From contig JAUNKF010000002.1 in assembly GCA_030532895.1 (NCBI GenBank), positions 1 through 64,000 of the forward strand: DNA of 64,000 nt. The letters run 5' to 3'. Positions 27,332 to 35,530 of this stretch are shown in pieces. This DNA comes from Lautropia sp. (GTDB lineage: Bacteria; Pseudomonadota; Gammaproteobacteria; Burkholderiales; Burkholderiaceae_E). Within the stretch, counting starts at the first letter, position 1. The number at the start of each line of letters is the position of its first letter. The translations under genes were made by a program, and so were the position numbers. Below the pieces are notes generated by a model that worked only from the letters and a program-made list of their open reading frames with translations, made no database searches and had not been told where the DNA came from.

Positions 27332-27390
27332 GCGTGTGTCGTGCACACGGTTGGCAGCGCGACGGCACGCTCGGGCCGTCATGACCGTGT
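27332..27390. repeat. Dispersed palindromic element, degenerate copy 6
   Basis: Left arm GCGTGTGTCGTGCAC (27332-27346) and right-arm relic CCGTCATGACCGTG (27377-27390), in the recG-oxyR spacer. Confidence 0.4.
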
Positions 27391-27453
27391 CCGACCGCTG
27401 CGCGCTCCCGATTTATTGCCTATCATTCTCAAAGTTGGCTCTAAAATCCGATC

Positions 27454-28449
27454 ATGACCCTAACCGAGTTGAAATACATCGTGGCCGTTGGCCGTGAACG
27501 TCATTTTGGACGTGCGGCCGAGGCATGCTTTGTCAGTCAGCCCACCTTGTCGGTTGCGATCAAGAAGCTGGAAGATGAGCTGGAGGTGCAGATCTTCGAG
27601 CGTGGCAACACCGAAGTCACGATCACGCCGGTGGGCCAGCGGATCGTCGAGCAGGCGCAGCGTGTGTTGGAGGAGTCGGCCACCATCCGCGAGATCGCCA
27701 AGCAGGGCAAGGATCCGAAGGTCGGTCCGCTGCGGCTGGGTGTCATCCATACGGTCGGCCCTTATCTGTTGCCGAAGCTGGTGCCCGTCATGCTGAAGGA
27801 AGCGCCGCAGATGCCCTTGCTCCTGCAGGAGGACATGACGACCAAGCTGCTCGAAGCGTTGAAGTTGGGTGATATCGATGTGGCGATCGTGGCCGAGCCG
27901 ACGCCCATTTCCGGCTTCGTCTCCTGGCCTGTCTATGAGGAGCCGTTCGTGGTCGTGGTGCCCAACACGCACCCGTGGGCCGAGCGTCCGTCCGTGGATT
28001 CGGCGGAGCTGAAGGAGCAGACGATGCTGCTGTTGGGCAGTGGCCATTGCTTTCGCGATCAGGTGCTGCGGGTGTGCCCGGAGCTGTCGCGTTTTTCGCA
28101 GGCCAGTGCAGGCATCCAGAAAACCTTCGAGGGGTCGTCACTGGAAACGATTCGGCACATGGTGGCGTCGGGCATTGGCGTCACGGTGTTGCCCTGGACG
28201 GCCATGCCGCTGGGGGTGGTGCCTGGCGTCGAGGGCAGGAACAGCGATGGCATGCTGACGTATCTGCCTTTCGACGAGACGCCGCCTGTCCGGCAAGTGA
28301 TGCTGGTGTGGCGCAAGAGTTTTGGTCGGGTCGAGGCCATCGAGGAGCTGCATCGTTGTCTGCTGTCGGTGCCGCAACCGGGGGTTCGTCCCCTGGCCGA
28401 TGCCAGACCCAACAATGGGCAGCTGACGGCACAGCGTGGGGATGATTGA
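27454..28449 (+). CDS. oxyR: Hydrogen-peroxide sensor OxyR (LysR family)
   Basis: A 331-residue LysR-type activator. The N-terminal helix-turn-helix is FGRAAEACFVSQPTLSVAIK and the effector domain contains GSGHCFRDQVLRVCPE. By codon count the two redox Cys are residues 199 and 208, exactly the positions that form the activating disulphide in E. coli OxyR. It should induce catalase and alkyl hydroperoxide reductase genes, which are not in this window. No Shine-Dalgarno is evident before the ATG. Close linkage to recG is common in proteobacteria. Confidence 0.96.
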   Translation: MTLTELKYIVAVGRERHFGRAAEACFVSQPTLSVAIKKLEDELEVQIFERGNTEVTITPVGQRIVEQAQRVLEESATIREIAKQGKDPKVGPLRLGVIHTVGPYLLPKLVPVMLKEAPQMPLLLQEDMTTKLLEALKLGDIDVAIVAEPTPISGFVSWPVYEEPFVVVVPNTHPWAERPSVDSAELKEQTMLLLGSGHCFRDQVLRVCPELSRFSQASAGIQKTFEGSSLETIRHMVASGIGVTVLPWTAMPLGVVPGVEGRNSDGMLTYLPFDETPPVRQVMLVWRKSFGRVEAIEELHRCLLSVPQPGVRPLADARPNNGQLTAQRGDD

Positions 28450-28477
28450 GCGCAACACGCGCGGATGTGAGGTGGCC

Positions 28478-29431
28478 ATGAGTGAGAAGCAGACAGCGCT
28501 GGCGGTGGCCGGCATCGGACAGTTGATCGGCAATACGCCGATGGTGCAGCTGCTTCGCCTGCCGGGTGAGGCGGCCCGTGAGCGGGGCATTCAGGTCTTG
28601 GGCAAGCTGGAAGGCAACAACCCGGCGGGGTCCGTCAAGGACAGGCCGGCACTGACCATGATCGAGGCTGCCGAGGCACGTGGCGAGATTCGTCCTGGCG
28701 ACACGCTGATCGAGGCAACGTCGGGCAATACCGGCATCGCACTGGCGATGGTGGCAGCGGCGAAGGGCTACCGGATGGTGCTCGTGATGCCCGAGAATCA
28801 GTCGCTCGAACGACGTCAGTCGATGCGTGCCTATGGGGCCGAGCTGGTGCTCGTCTCGAAGGAGGCGGGCATGGAGGGTGCCCGAGACCTGGCGTTGCAG
28901 ATGCAAGCTGATGGCAAGGGCAGGGTGCTCGACCAGTTTTCAAATGACGACAACTGGCGTGCCCATGTTGAAGGAACCGGGCCGGAAATCTGGCAGCAGA
29001 CGGCCGGGCGTGTCACGCATTTCGTCTCGGCGATGGGCACGACCGGCACCATCACCGGGGTATCCCGCTATCTGAAGGCGCAGAATTCGGCCATCGAGAT
29101 CATCGGCGCGCAGCCGGCCGATGGCGCATCCATTCCGGGGATCCGGAAGTGGCCGGATGCATACCTGCCGGCGATTTTCAGGCATGCGCGGGTGGATCGC
29201 ACCGTTTCGGTCGATCAGTCACTTGCCGAAGAGACGATGCGCCGGCTGGCGCTGGAGGAAGGCATCTTCTGTGGCGTCTCATCCGGTGGGGCGGCGGCTA
29301 TCGCGCTCCAGCAAGCCGATGCCTGGGCCGCGCGGATGGCGGCCGACCCGTCGCTGCCGCCGGCCGTCATCGTGTTCATCGTGTGTGACCGGGGCGATCG
29401 CTATTTGTCGACCGGGGTGTTCCCGGCCTGA
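28478..29431 (+). CDS. cysM: Cysteine synthase B (O-acetylserine sulfhydrylase, CysM type)
   Basis: A 317-residue PLP enzyme making cysteine from O-acetylserine and sulfide or thiosulfate. The PLP lysine is in NPAGSVKDRPA, the substrate-binding loop is EATSGNTGIALA, and the phosphate-binding glycine loop is GTTGTITGV. The shorter length and the RKWPDAYLPAIF wording fit CysM rather than CysK. The ATG at 28478 follows GAGG and lies 28 bp after the oxyR stop; the frame is open to 28436, overlapping oxyR. Confidence 0.93.
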   Translation: MSEKQTALAVAGIGQLIGNTPMVQLLRLPGEAARERGIQVLGKLEGNNPAGSVKDRPALTMIEAAEARGEIRPGDTLIEATSGNTGIALAMVAAAKGYRMVLVMPENQSLERRQSMRAYGAELVLVSKEAGMEGARDLALQMQADGKGRVLDQFSNDDNWRAHVEGTGPEIWQQTAGRVTHFVSAMGTTGTITGVSRYLKAQNSAIEIIGAQPADGASIPGIRKWPDAYLPAIFRHARVDRTVSVDQSLAEETMRRLALEEGIFCGVSSGGAAAIALQQADAWAARMAADPSLPPAVIVFIVCDRGDRYLSTGVFPA

Positions 29432-29446
29432 CCCGGTGCGCGTTTT

Positions 29447-30529
29447 TCATCGATGACGCCGGCGATCGTGGTGCTGGCAGTGGGCGTGTTCGCTGTGTCG
29501 GGGCTGATGATCATGCCGGTGGCCATTCGGATGGCCATCTGCCGTCGTTTCGTGTGAGCAGCCGTGCTCGTGCCCATCGCCATGATTGTTGTGGTCATGC
29601 TCATGTGGCAGCAGCAGGTAGCAGGTGCGGCCGTCGATGCCCAGCCCGACATGGGCGCCGTGGGGCAGGGTCAGCGTGCAGGCTTCATGGCCAAAGGGCA
29701 GGCCAGTGATGACAGGGGTTTTCGTCTGGCTGCGCAGCCAGCGCCAGACCTTGTTCATGTCGTAGCGGTCGCCGTGAGCCTGTTGCCAGCTGAAATCGCC
29801 GATCAGGATGGCGTGTTGGCGATCCAGCACACCGGCATGCAGCAGCTGCGTCAGCATCCGTTCGACCTTGTACGGGTGTTCGTTGACATCCTCCAGAAAC
29901 AGGATGCCACCTTCCACGTGAGGGAAGAAGGGGGTGCCCATCAGCGCACAGGTCATGGCGAGGTTGCCGCCCCATAGTGTCCCTTCGGCCTCGAAGCCTG
30001 AAGGGGCGCCCTGAGACCGGAAACCCAGCACTTCGAGCCGGCCCGCCAGCGTGTCGGCCAGCGTGTCGAGGGTGGTCGGGTCGACATCGGCCGGGTTCTC
30101 GGCACCGAAGTGGGCGCAGAGGGCAGGGCCGGCCCAGGTGACGGCGCCGGCTCTGGCCAGCATGGCCAGGTGAAAGGCGGTGAAATCCGAAAAACCCAGC
30201 CAGCGTTTGTTGGAGGCAGCCAAGCGCTCGAAATCGAGGCGGGGCAGGTAGCGGGTGAGGCCATAGCCGCCGCGGCTCGTCATGACGGTGGGCGCATCAG
30301 AGGCGATCGCCCGCTCGAAGGCGCCGAGCCGAGTGTCATCGTCGCCGGCGAAGCGCTGCTGCCAGGTGGCGCGCACTTTGGGATCCAGCGTGAGCTTGAA
30401 GCCGTGCCTGCTCAGCAATGTCTTGGCGTGCTTCAGCCGTTCCGGGTGGGTGACAGCGCCCGAAGGGGAGATGACATAAACATGCCCGGTGTTGCCCGGC
30501 AGCTCGATCGGCGTGTGTTCTGTGCTCAT
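29447..30529 (-). CDS. ldcA: LD-carboxypeptidase (S66 family) with His-rich tail
   Basis: A 360-residue S66 peptidase that removes the terminal D-Ala from cytoplasmic murein tetrapeptides during peptidoglycan recycling. The triad is visible as Ser114 (WLGFSDFTAF), Glu213 (FLEDVNEHPYKVERML) and His281 (TGLPFGHE), close to the positions known for the P. aeruginosa enzyme. The last 50 residues are an unusual tail with about 20 His and two Cys (HEHDHNNHGDGHEHG, HRHDHQPRHSEHAHC), probably metal-binding. The start at 30529 is chosen by family length; upstream in-frame sequence reaches 30565. Convergent with cysM, 15 bp apart. Confidence 0.88.
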   Translation of the reverse strand: MSTEHTPIELPGNTGHVYVISPSGAVTHPERLKHAKTLLSRHGFKLTLDPKVRATWQQRFAGDDDTRLGAFERAIASDAPTVMTSRGGYGLTRYLPRLDFERLAASNKRWLGFSDFTAFHLAMLARAGAVTWAGPALCAHFGAENPADVDPTTLDTLADTLAGRLEVLGFRSQGAPSGFEAEGTLWGGNLAMTCALMGTPFFPHVEGGILFLEDVNEHPYKVERMLTQLLHAGVLDRQHAILIGDFSWQQAHGDRYDMNKVWRWLRSQTKTPVITGLPFGHEACTLTLPHGAHVGLGIDGRTCYLLLPHEHDHNNHGDGHEHGCSHETTADGHPNGHRHDHQPRHSEHAHCQHHDRRRHR

Positions 30530-30617
30530 GCCGACATTGTCCGCGCTTTTGGCGATCGCTGCCACGGGCGAGGCAGCTTGTTGTCAAAGATGGCAGGCAG
30601 CGGGGTAAGATAGACAA

Positions 30618-30968
30618 ATGGACAAGGCGTCCGTCAAAGGACTGCCCGATTCCTTCTTGTCTGGACATTGCCATCACATGCTGATCGAACAGTTGAAGGC
30701 TCAGAAAGCTGCCATCCAGGATCTTGCCGCACGGTATGGCGGCAGCCGTATCAGGGTGTTCGGGTCTGTGGCGCGTGGAGAAGAGCGCCCCGACAGCGAT
30801 GTGGATTTTCTCGTCTGTTTCGACAGGGGTTACGATCTGTTCGGTCAAAGACTGCCGCTGGCGCGAGGCTTGGCCGAGTTTCTGGGCAGGCAGGTCGATC
30901 TGCTTCCTGAGCATGAGCTGAGTGATCATCTGCGGGATCGGATCTTGCAGGAAGCGGTGGAGCTATAA
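30618..30968 (+). CDS. Minimal nucleotidyltransferase (MNT/MntA-like), orphan
   Basis: A 116-residue pol-beta-fold minimal nucleotidyltransferase with the signature GSVARGEERPDSDVDFLV (GS motif and DxD metal site). In HEPN/MNT toxin-antitoxin systems such proteins act as antitoxins by AMPylating a HEPN ribonuclease encoded next door. Here no HEPN-type frame follows: the next gene is a convergent transglycosylase 14 bp away. The start could also be the ATG at 30678. Composition is slightly less GC-rich than the surroundings. Confidence 0.8.
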   Translation: MDKASVKGLPDSFLSGHCHHMLIEQLKAQKAAIQDLAARYGGSRIRVFGSVARGEERPDSDVDFLVCFDRGYDLFGQRLPLARGLAEFLGRQVDLLPEHELSDHLRDRILQEAVEL

Positions 30969-30982
30969 ATCAGTTATTGACC

Positions 30983-32209
30983 TCAGCGCGTTGATCCCGC
31001 CTTGTTGGCGGTCTTGGCCCGTGTTGATCGTTCACGTCCCTGTTTGATCGCGTCGGCCAGGTCGATGACGGCCATCGCGTACATGAAGGAACGGTTGTAG
31101 CGGGTGATGGCGTAGAAGTTGCCGGTGCCGATCGTGTAGTCGGGCGGGGCGTCGGCGTTCACCAGGTCGACGAGCAGGAGCGGCTCATCGGCCGGCACCT
31201 CGGCCGGGCTGCTGATGCCGTGGGCATTCAGCTCACCGATCGTCAGGTTGGCTTTCGGGCCTTTGGCCAGCAGTGGGGCAGGGTCGGCGTCCTTGCCCAG
31301 GTTGGCCGGGTAATGGGTGGGTTTGCCGGGCGTCCAGCCGTGAATCTGCAGGAAACGGGCCACGCTGCCGATGGCGTCGGTGGTGCTGGCGCGCAAATCG
31401 ATCCGCGCATCGCCGTCGAAGTCGGTGGCATAGCTGCGGATGCTGCCGGGCATGAACTGCGGGGTGCCGATGGCGCCGGCGTAGGAACCACGCGGGGCCA
31501 GCAGATCGAGGCGGTTTTCGTGGCAGTAGAGAAGGAACTCTTCCAGCTCACGCTTGAAGTAGGCTGCGCGCGAGGGATAGTCGAAGCCCAGGGTGGCGAG
31601 TGCCTGCAGCACCTGGAAGTTGCCGGTGTTGCGGCCATAGACGGTTTCGATCCCGATGATGGCCACGATGATTTCCGAAGGCACGCCATAGGTGTCGGTG
31701 GCACGGGCCAGCGCCTCCGCATGCTGCTGCCAGAAGGCGACACCGCCGTCGATGCGCACGGGCTGCAGGAAGCGGGGCCGATAGGCTTTCCAGGATCGCT
31801 GGATGCTGGTTTTGGGCGGATTCATCAGCGACAGCACCTGCGCGTTCGGTGCAATGCGCTGGAAGGCGGCCAGCATCCAGTCCCGATCCAGACCGTGTTG
31901 GTCGGCCATGTCGCTGATGAAGCTCTTGACCTCGATTCGCTCGGCAAAATTGCCGGCGACGGGGCCGTTATCCTGTTTGGGTGCCTGTTTTGATGCGCTT
32001 GCGCTGGTGTTGGTGACGGCTTTCGGTTTGGCGGCCGGTTGGGCGGGTTGCGCCATCGCTTCGGTGCTAAACCAGACAAGACAGGGCGGCAGCATCAGGC
32101 TGATGAGGCGGTGCCGGAGGCGGCTGGAGGGGGCAGGGCGGCGAGGTGAGCGGGAAGCAATCAAAACAGGTGGTGTCCGTGAAAAGCTGCCCTGGGCGTG
32201 TGACTGCAT
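30983..32209 (-). CDS. mltB: MltB-type lytic murein transglycosylase (GH103)
   Basis: A periplasmic enzyme of about 408 residues cleaving the MurNAc-GlcNAc bond with 1,6-anhydro product. The catalytic Glu is in IIGIETVYGRNTGNF; other GH103 wording is SYAGAIGTPQFMPGSIRSYATDFDGDARIDL and HGWTPGKP. An N-terminal basic/hydrophobic segment (RHRLISLMLPPCLVWFSTEAMAQ) is a signal peptide; a lipobox is not obvious, so it may be a soluble MltB form. The ATG at 32209 follows GGAG at short spacing; the frame is open to 32317. Pro/Ala/Lys-rich linker before the domain. Confidence 0.85.
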   Translation of the reverse strand: MQSHAQGSFSRTPPVLIASRSPRRPAPSSRLRHRLISLMLPPCLVWFSTEAMAQPAQPAAKPKAVTNTSASASKQAPKQDNGPVAGNFAERIEVKSFISDMADQHGLDRDWMLAAFQRIAPNAQVLSLMNPPKTSIQRSWKAYRPRFLQPVRIDGGVAFWQQHAEALARATDTYGVPSEIIVAIIGIETVYGRNTGNFQVLQALATLGFDYPSRAAYFKRELEEFLLYCHENRLDLLAPRGSYAGAIGTPQFMPGSIRSYATDFDGDARIDLRASTTDAIGSVARFLQIHGWTPGKPTHYPANLGKDADPAPLLAKGPKANLTIGELNAHGISSPAEVPADEPLLLVDLVNADAPPDYTIGTGNFYAITRYNRSFMYAMAVIDLADAIKQGRERSTRAKTANKAGSTR

Positions 32210-32305
32210 GGATCTCCACGGCGGCGCTTCTGCGCGTGCATGAGGCACACCCGCTTGGGCATGAACCGGTGTGTATCGGGGCATGCGCCAGAAGCGGGGT
32301 GAGCA

Positions 32306-32334
32306 GCGGGGAAGCATGCGTGCACGACACAGGC
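32306..32334. repeat. Dispersed palindromic element, half copy 7
   Basis: GCGGGGAAGC then ATGCGTGCACGACACAGGC resembles the right arm; it lies just upstream of the transglycosylase gene. Confidence 0.4.
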
Positions 32335-32353
32335 CACAGGCGTTTGGGCGATG

Positions 32354-34468
32354 TCAGGGCTTGAAGGCCCGAACCAGGGCGTTGAAATCCGCCAGCAGGT
32401 CGCTGGCATGCGAGCCAAGATCGTAACGCAAGTGGTTGTAGGTGGCGACGATATCGTAGGCCAATGCCGCCGAGTCGGCATCCAGCAGACGTTCCACCCG
32501 GTAGAGGAACTGGTTGGCTGTCTCATGTGGCATACGTTCGGCCCCGATCATGGCCATGCGCTGGCAGAACTCGTCGAAGATCCGTTCCACCGGATCGCGG
32601 GGCAGGCGTGCACGCAGGGTGAAGAGGGCGATCACGGCCAGCATGATGGCCAGGCCCGCTGCCAGCAGGCCGATCAGTGCACGCCAGCCGACTTCCTCAA
32701 GGCCCAGTTTTTCAAGGAGCCTGGTCTGGTTGCCACGGCCGTAGGACAGCAGCCAGACATTCCATTGATGGGTGATGGCATCGAGGTTCAATGTCCAGCG
32801 TTTTTTCCAGTCGCTGGCGGCTTGCATCAGCCGGCTGTCTTCCGTCTGGCCTCGTGCGCGCAGCGATTGCAGATTGCCGTGTTCGATGCGCTCGGGGGCC
32901 ACGGCACTGGTTGGATCCACGCGCCGCCAGCCGGCGTCCGGATACCAGACCTCGGCCCAGGCATGGGCATTGGCCTGCCGCACGATCCAGTAGCCGTTTT
33001 CATGAGGGTCTGCGCCCTGATAGCCCGTCACGACACGGGCAGGTATGCCCATGGCACGCATCAGGAAGACGAAGGCACTGCTGTAATGCTCACAAAAACC
33101 GGCACGGGTCTCGAAGAGGAACTCGTCGATGCTGTGATGCCCCAGTGCCTGCGGTTTGAGCGTGTAGCTGAAGGGCTCACGACGTATCCAGGCCAGCGTC
33201 TGTTCGACCAGTCGGCCGGTGTCCTGGCCGAGCTGGGTGCGCCATTGGGCGGCCAGCCCCAGCGTGCGCGGGTTGTAACCTTGGGGTAGCTGCAACCAGG
33301 GCGCCAGCGTGCGGGCGGTTTCGTGGTGGCCGCTCTGGGCGAGGGGGTGTGCACGCAGCCGGTAGCGGGTGCGCTCGGTGAGTGGGGTGCTGGCCACCAC
33401 TTCGAGGGTGGGCATCATCGCACTGCTGTCATGCTGAAGGCTCGGCAGCTCGGTCGTGGTTTCCATGCCCAGCAGCCAGCGGTGACTGCCGGGTTCGCGG
33501 GTGATGGTGTAATGGAACGCCGGGCTTTGGGGTGCGAGCCGGATCTCGGGCCGGGGCAGCTGCGCGAGGCTGGCAGGCGGGAGGGCCTGCCAGGTTCGCC
33601 CGTCGAACTGCCCGAAGGTGGGGCCGCGCCAGTACATGTCGGCCGGACTGGGGGGATCGTCCTCGAATTCCACCCGCATCACCACCTCGTTGGATTCGGC
33701 CAGTTTGGAGACATCGCCGGGCGACATCGAATCCGACAGCCCGGTGCTGGCCTGGCCGTTGTGCTGGGAGGCGCCCCAGAGGGGGCCGCTCGGACGCGGA
33801 AAGAGCAGAAACAGCAGCAGCGCAAGCGGCGCCGCCTGCAGCAGCAGCATCATGGCCTGACGTAGCCGCTCCATGAGCGAGACTTCTTGCGCCAGATACT
33901 GCATGGTGAGCAAGGCCGCGATGAGGGCAGGTACCGTCACCAGCATCATCGCCCCCATCAGGATGCTCTGCGAATGCAGGTAGCCGGCCAGCAGCAGGAA
34001 GCAGCACAGGAAGATGGTGATGAAGAAGTCGCGGCGCGCACGCATCTCCATCAGCTTCAGCCCCAGAAAGAGCAGCAGCAGCGCCACGCCAGCCTCCTGG
34101 CCGACGAGGGTGCGATATTGGGCGAAGACGGCCGCCACGATGGCAAGGCTTGCGATCAGGCGTACCGGACGGCCGGGCAGCGGACTGCCTGACAGCAACA
34201 GGCCCAGGCGCCAGATCATCAGGATGCCGAAGCCGGCCGAGCACCAGAAGGGCAGGTGAATCAGGTGGGGCCAGACGGACAGCAGCGCCACGGCCATCAG
34301 CAACAGCGTGTCGCGCCGATCCCGCTCCCAGGTGCCGCCCAGTCGGCCGCCCAGGGCGCGCAGCGACGGGCGCAGGATCGAGGGCACGTGGCCGGCCTGT
34401 GGCGTCGGCGTGGACGTGCTGGCCACCGGGGACGCGTCGGGCTGGTTGGGATGGCGCAGGCGTGTCAT
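32354..34468 (-). CDS. TgpA-like membrane transglutaminase (DUF3488/transglutaminase core/DUF4129)
   Basis: A 704-residue inner-membrane protein. About six N-terminal helices (DUF3488) are followed by a periplasmic transglutaminase-like domain with the Cys-His-Asp triad in TRAGFCEHYSSAF (Cys459), NAHAWAEVWYPDAGWRRVDPT. One more helix (ALIGLLAAGLAIMLAVIALF) and a cytoplasmic DUF4129 tail follow. Relatives such as P. aeruginosa TgpA are needed for viability, but their substrate is not established. It is the last gene of an operon MoxR-DUF58-TgpA and overlaps the DUF58 stop by four bases. Confidence 0.88.
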   Translation of the reverse strand: MTRLRHPNQPDASPVASTSTPTPQAGHVPSILRPSLRALGGRLGGTWERDRRDTLLLMAVALLSVWPHLIHLPFWCSAGFGILMIWRLGLLLSGSPLPGRPVRLIASLAIVAAVFAQYRTLVGQEAGVALLLLFLGLKLMEMRARRDFFITIFLCCFLLLAGYLHSQSILMGAMMLVTVPALIAALLTMQYLAQEVSLMERLRQAMMLLLQAAPLALLLFLLFPRPSGPLWGASQHNGQASTGLSDSMSPGDVSKLAESNEVVMRVEFEDDPPSPADMYWRGPTFGQFDGRTWQALPPASLAQLPRPEIRLAPQSPAFHYTITREPGSHRWLLGMETTTELPSLQHDSSAMMPTLEVVASTPLTERTRYRLRAHPLAQSGHHETARTLAPWLQLPQGYNPRTLGLAAQWRTQLGQDTGRLVEQTLAWIRREPFSYTLKPQALGHHSIDEFLFETRAGFCEHYSSAFVFLMRAMGIPARVVTGYQGADPHENGYWIVRQANAHAWAEVWYPDAGWRRVDPTSAVAPERIEHGNLQSLRARGQTEDSRLMQAASDWKKRWTLNLDAITHQWNVWLLSYGRGNQTRLLEKLGLEEVGWRALIGLLAAGLAIMLAVIALFTLRARLPRDPVERIFDEFCQRMAMIGAERMPHETANQFLYRVERLLDADSAALAYDIVATYNHLRYDLGSHASDLLADFNALVRAFKP

Positions 34469-35451
34469 GCCGACTTGCCCCTCAAGGCGGGGGGCGTGCG
34501 TCCGCTGGCCATGCCCGCCGAGCCGAAACGGGCCAGCGCTTCGAGGCAGGCCGTCCGGTGGCCTGGCCCGCGATCGGTGTCGAAACGACGCTGCGGCAGC
34601 GCGAGCGCATAGGGAATGCCGGCCGTCTCGGCCTGCTCGACCCAGCTTGCGATACGAGACAGGCGCTGCTCGGTGTCGAAGAGGCTCTCCAGTTGCTGCC
34701 AGTCGAAGATCAGCTCACCCCCCTGGCCGCCGTCGCTGAACTCACGGGTCAGTGGCTTGTCGTCGGGATGTTTGGCCATCGCCCGCCAAGCCAGACGCCG
34801 CAGCGGGTCGCCAGGCCGATAGGGGCGGATGTGGCTGAAGTCTTCACCGCCCTGTTGGTGAATCTCGGCATGGCCGCTGGGATCGAAGTGCTGGGGCAAG
34901 GGAGGTGGCGGTGATTCCAGACGTGGATAGACGAGCACGCCGGTGTCGGGCTGCCACCAGACCCAGGCACGCCACAGGCCCAGCGGAAAATCGCTGGAGA
35001 GCCGAAAGCGCGGTGCCGGCAGCCAACCGCGCCGCTCGGTCTTGATCGCCACCGAGGCGATCTGTTCGGCATCGGCACTGATGTCGAAGCTCGGGTGTTC
35101 GGTGCCATCCTCCGTGTGGATCGCGATGGCGTGGCGAGCATAGCCGCGAGGATTCCGAAGGCTCAGCAGCATCTCGGCCACTTCACCCGCATGCACGGGA
35201 TCGGCACGGCCCGAGAGCATGATCAGGCCCGCGAGGTTCCGATAGGTATGGAAGAGTGAGACCAGACCCACGGAGGCCAGCAGAAAGATCAGCACATAGC
35301 CGAGGCTCAACGCATAGTTGATGGCGGTCAGCAGCATGGCAGCCAGCGCAGCCCCAAAAATCATCCCCATCCGGGTGGGCCAGATGTAGATGCAGGCCCG
35401 ATCCAGCGGCATGTCGCCCTGGGGAGCCGGGGTTCGTCTGAATAAGCCCAT
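34465..35451 (-). CDS. DUF58 domain membrane protein
   Basis: A 328-residue protein. Two adjacent membrane helices (residues about 28-70, MIFGAALAAMLLTAINYALSL) are followed by a long soluble region with the DUF58 signature FSHIRPYRPGDPLRRLAWRAMAKH. The family has a vWA-like fold and is nearly always encoded with a MoxR ATPase and a transglutaminase-like membrane protein, as here. It is probably a scaffold or substrate adaptor; that role is inferred. Confidence 0.88.
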   Translation of the reverse strand: MGLFRRTPAPQGDMPLDRACIYIWPTRMGMIFGAALAAMLLTAINYALSLGYVLIFLLASVGLVSLFHTYRNLAGLIMLSGRADPVHAGEVAEMLLSLRNPRGYARHAIAIHTEDGTEHPSFDISADAEQIASVAIKTERRGWLPAPRFRLSSDFPLGLWRAWVWWQPDTGVLVYPRLESPPPPLPQHFDPSGHAEIHQQGGEDFSHIRPYRPGDPLRRLAWRAMAKHPDDKPLTREFSDGGQGGELIFDWQQLESLFDTEQRLSRIASWVEQAETAGIPYALALPQRRFDTDRGPGHRTACLEALARFGSAGMASGRTPPALRGKSA

Positions 35452-35471
35452 GCCTTCTACCGGTGGTCAGG

Positions 35472-35527
35472 GCGTGTCATGCACGCCGAGAGGGACTTTC
35501 GCGGGGATGAACACCTGCATGACACGC
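35472..35527. repeat. Dispersed palindromic element, copy 8 (perfect 12-bp arms, inside an operon)
   Basis: GCGTGTCATGCA (35472-35483) and TGCATGACACGC (35516-35527) are exact reverse complements separated by 32 nt containing GGGGATGAACAC. The element occupies the spacer between moxR and the DUF58 gene and would form a hairpin in the operon mRNA. Confidence 0.75.
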
Positions 35528-35530
35528 TCT

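Noticed and set aside
25332-27368. 678-codon minus-strand frame opposite recG
   Set aside because: Shadow of recG; typical Arg/Gln/His-rich antisense translation in GC-rich DNA.
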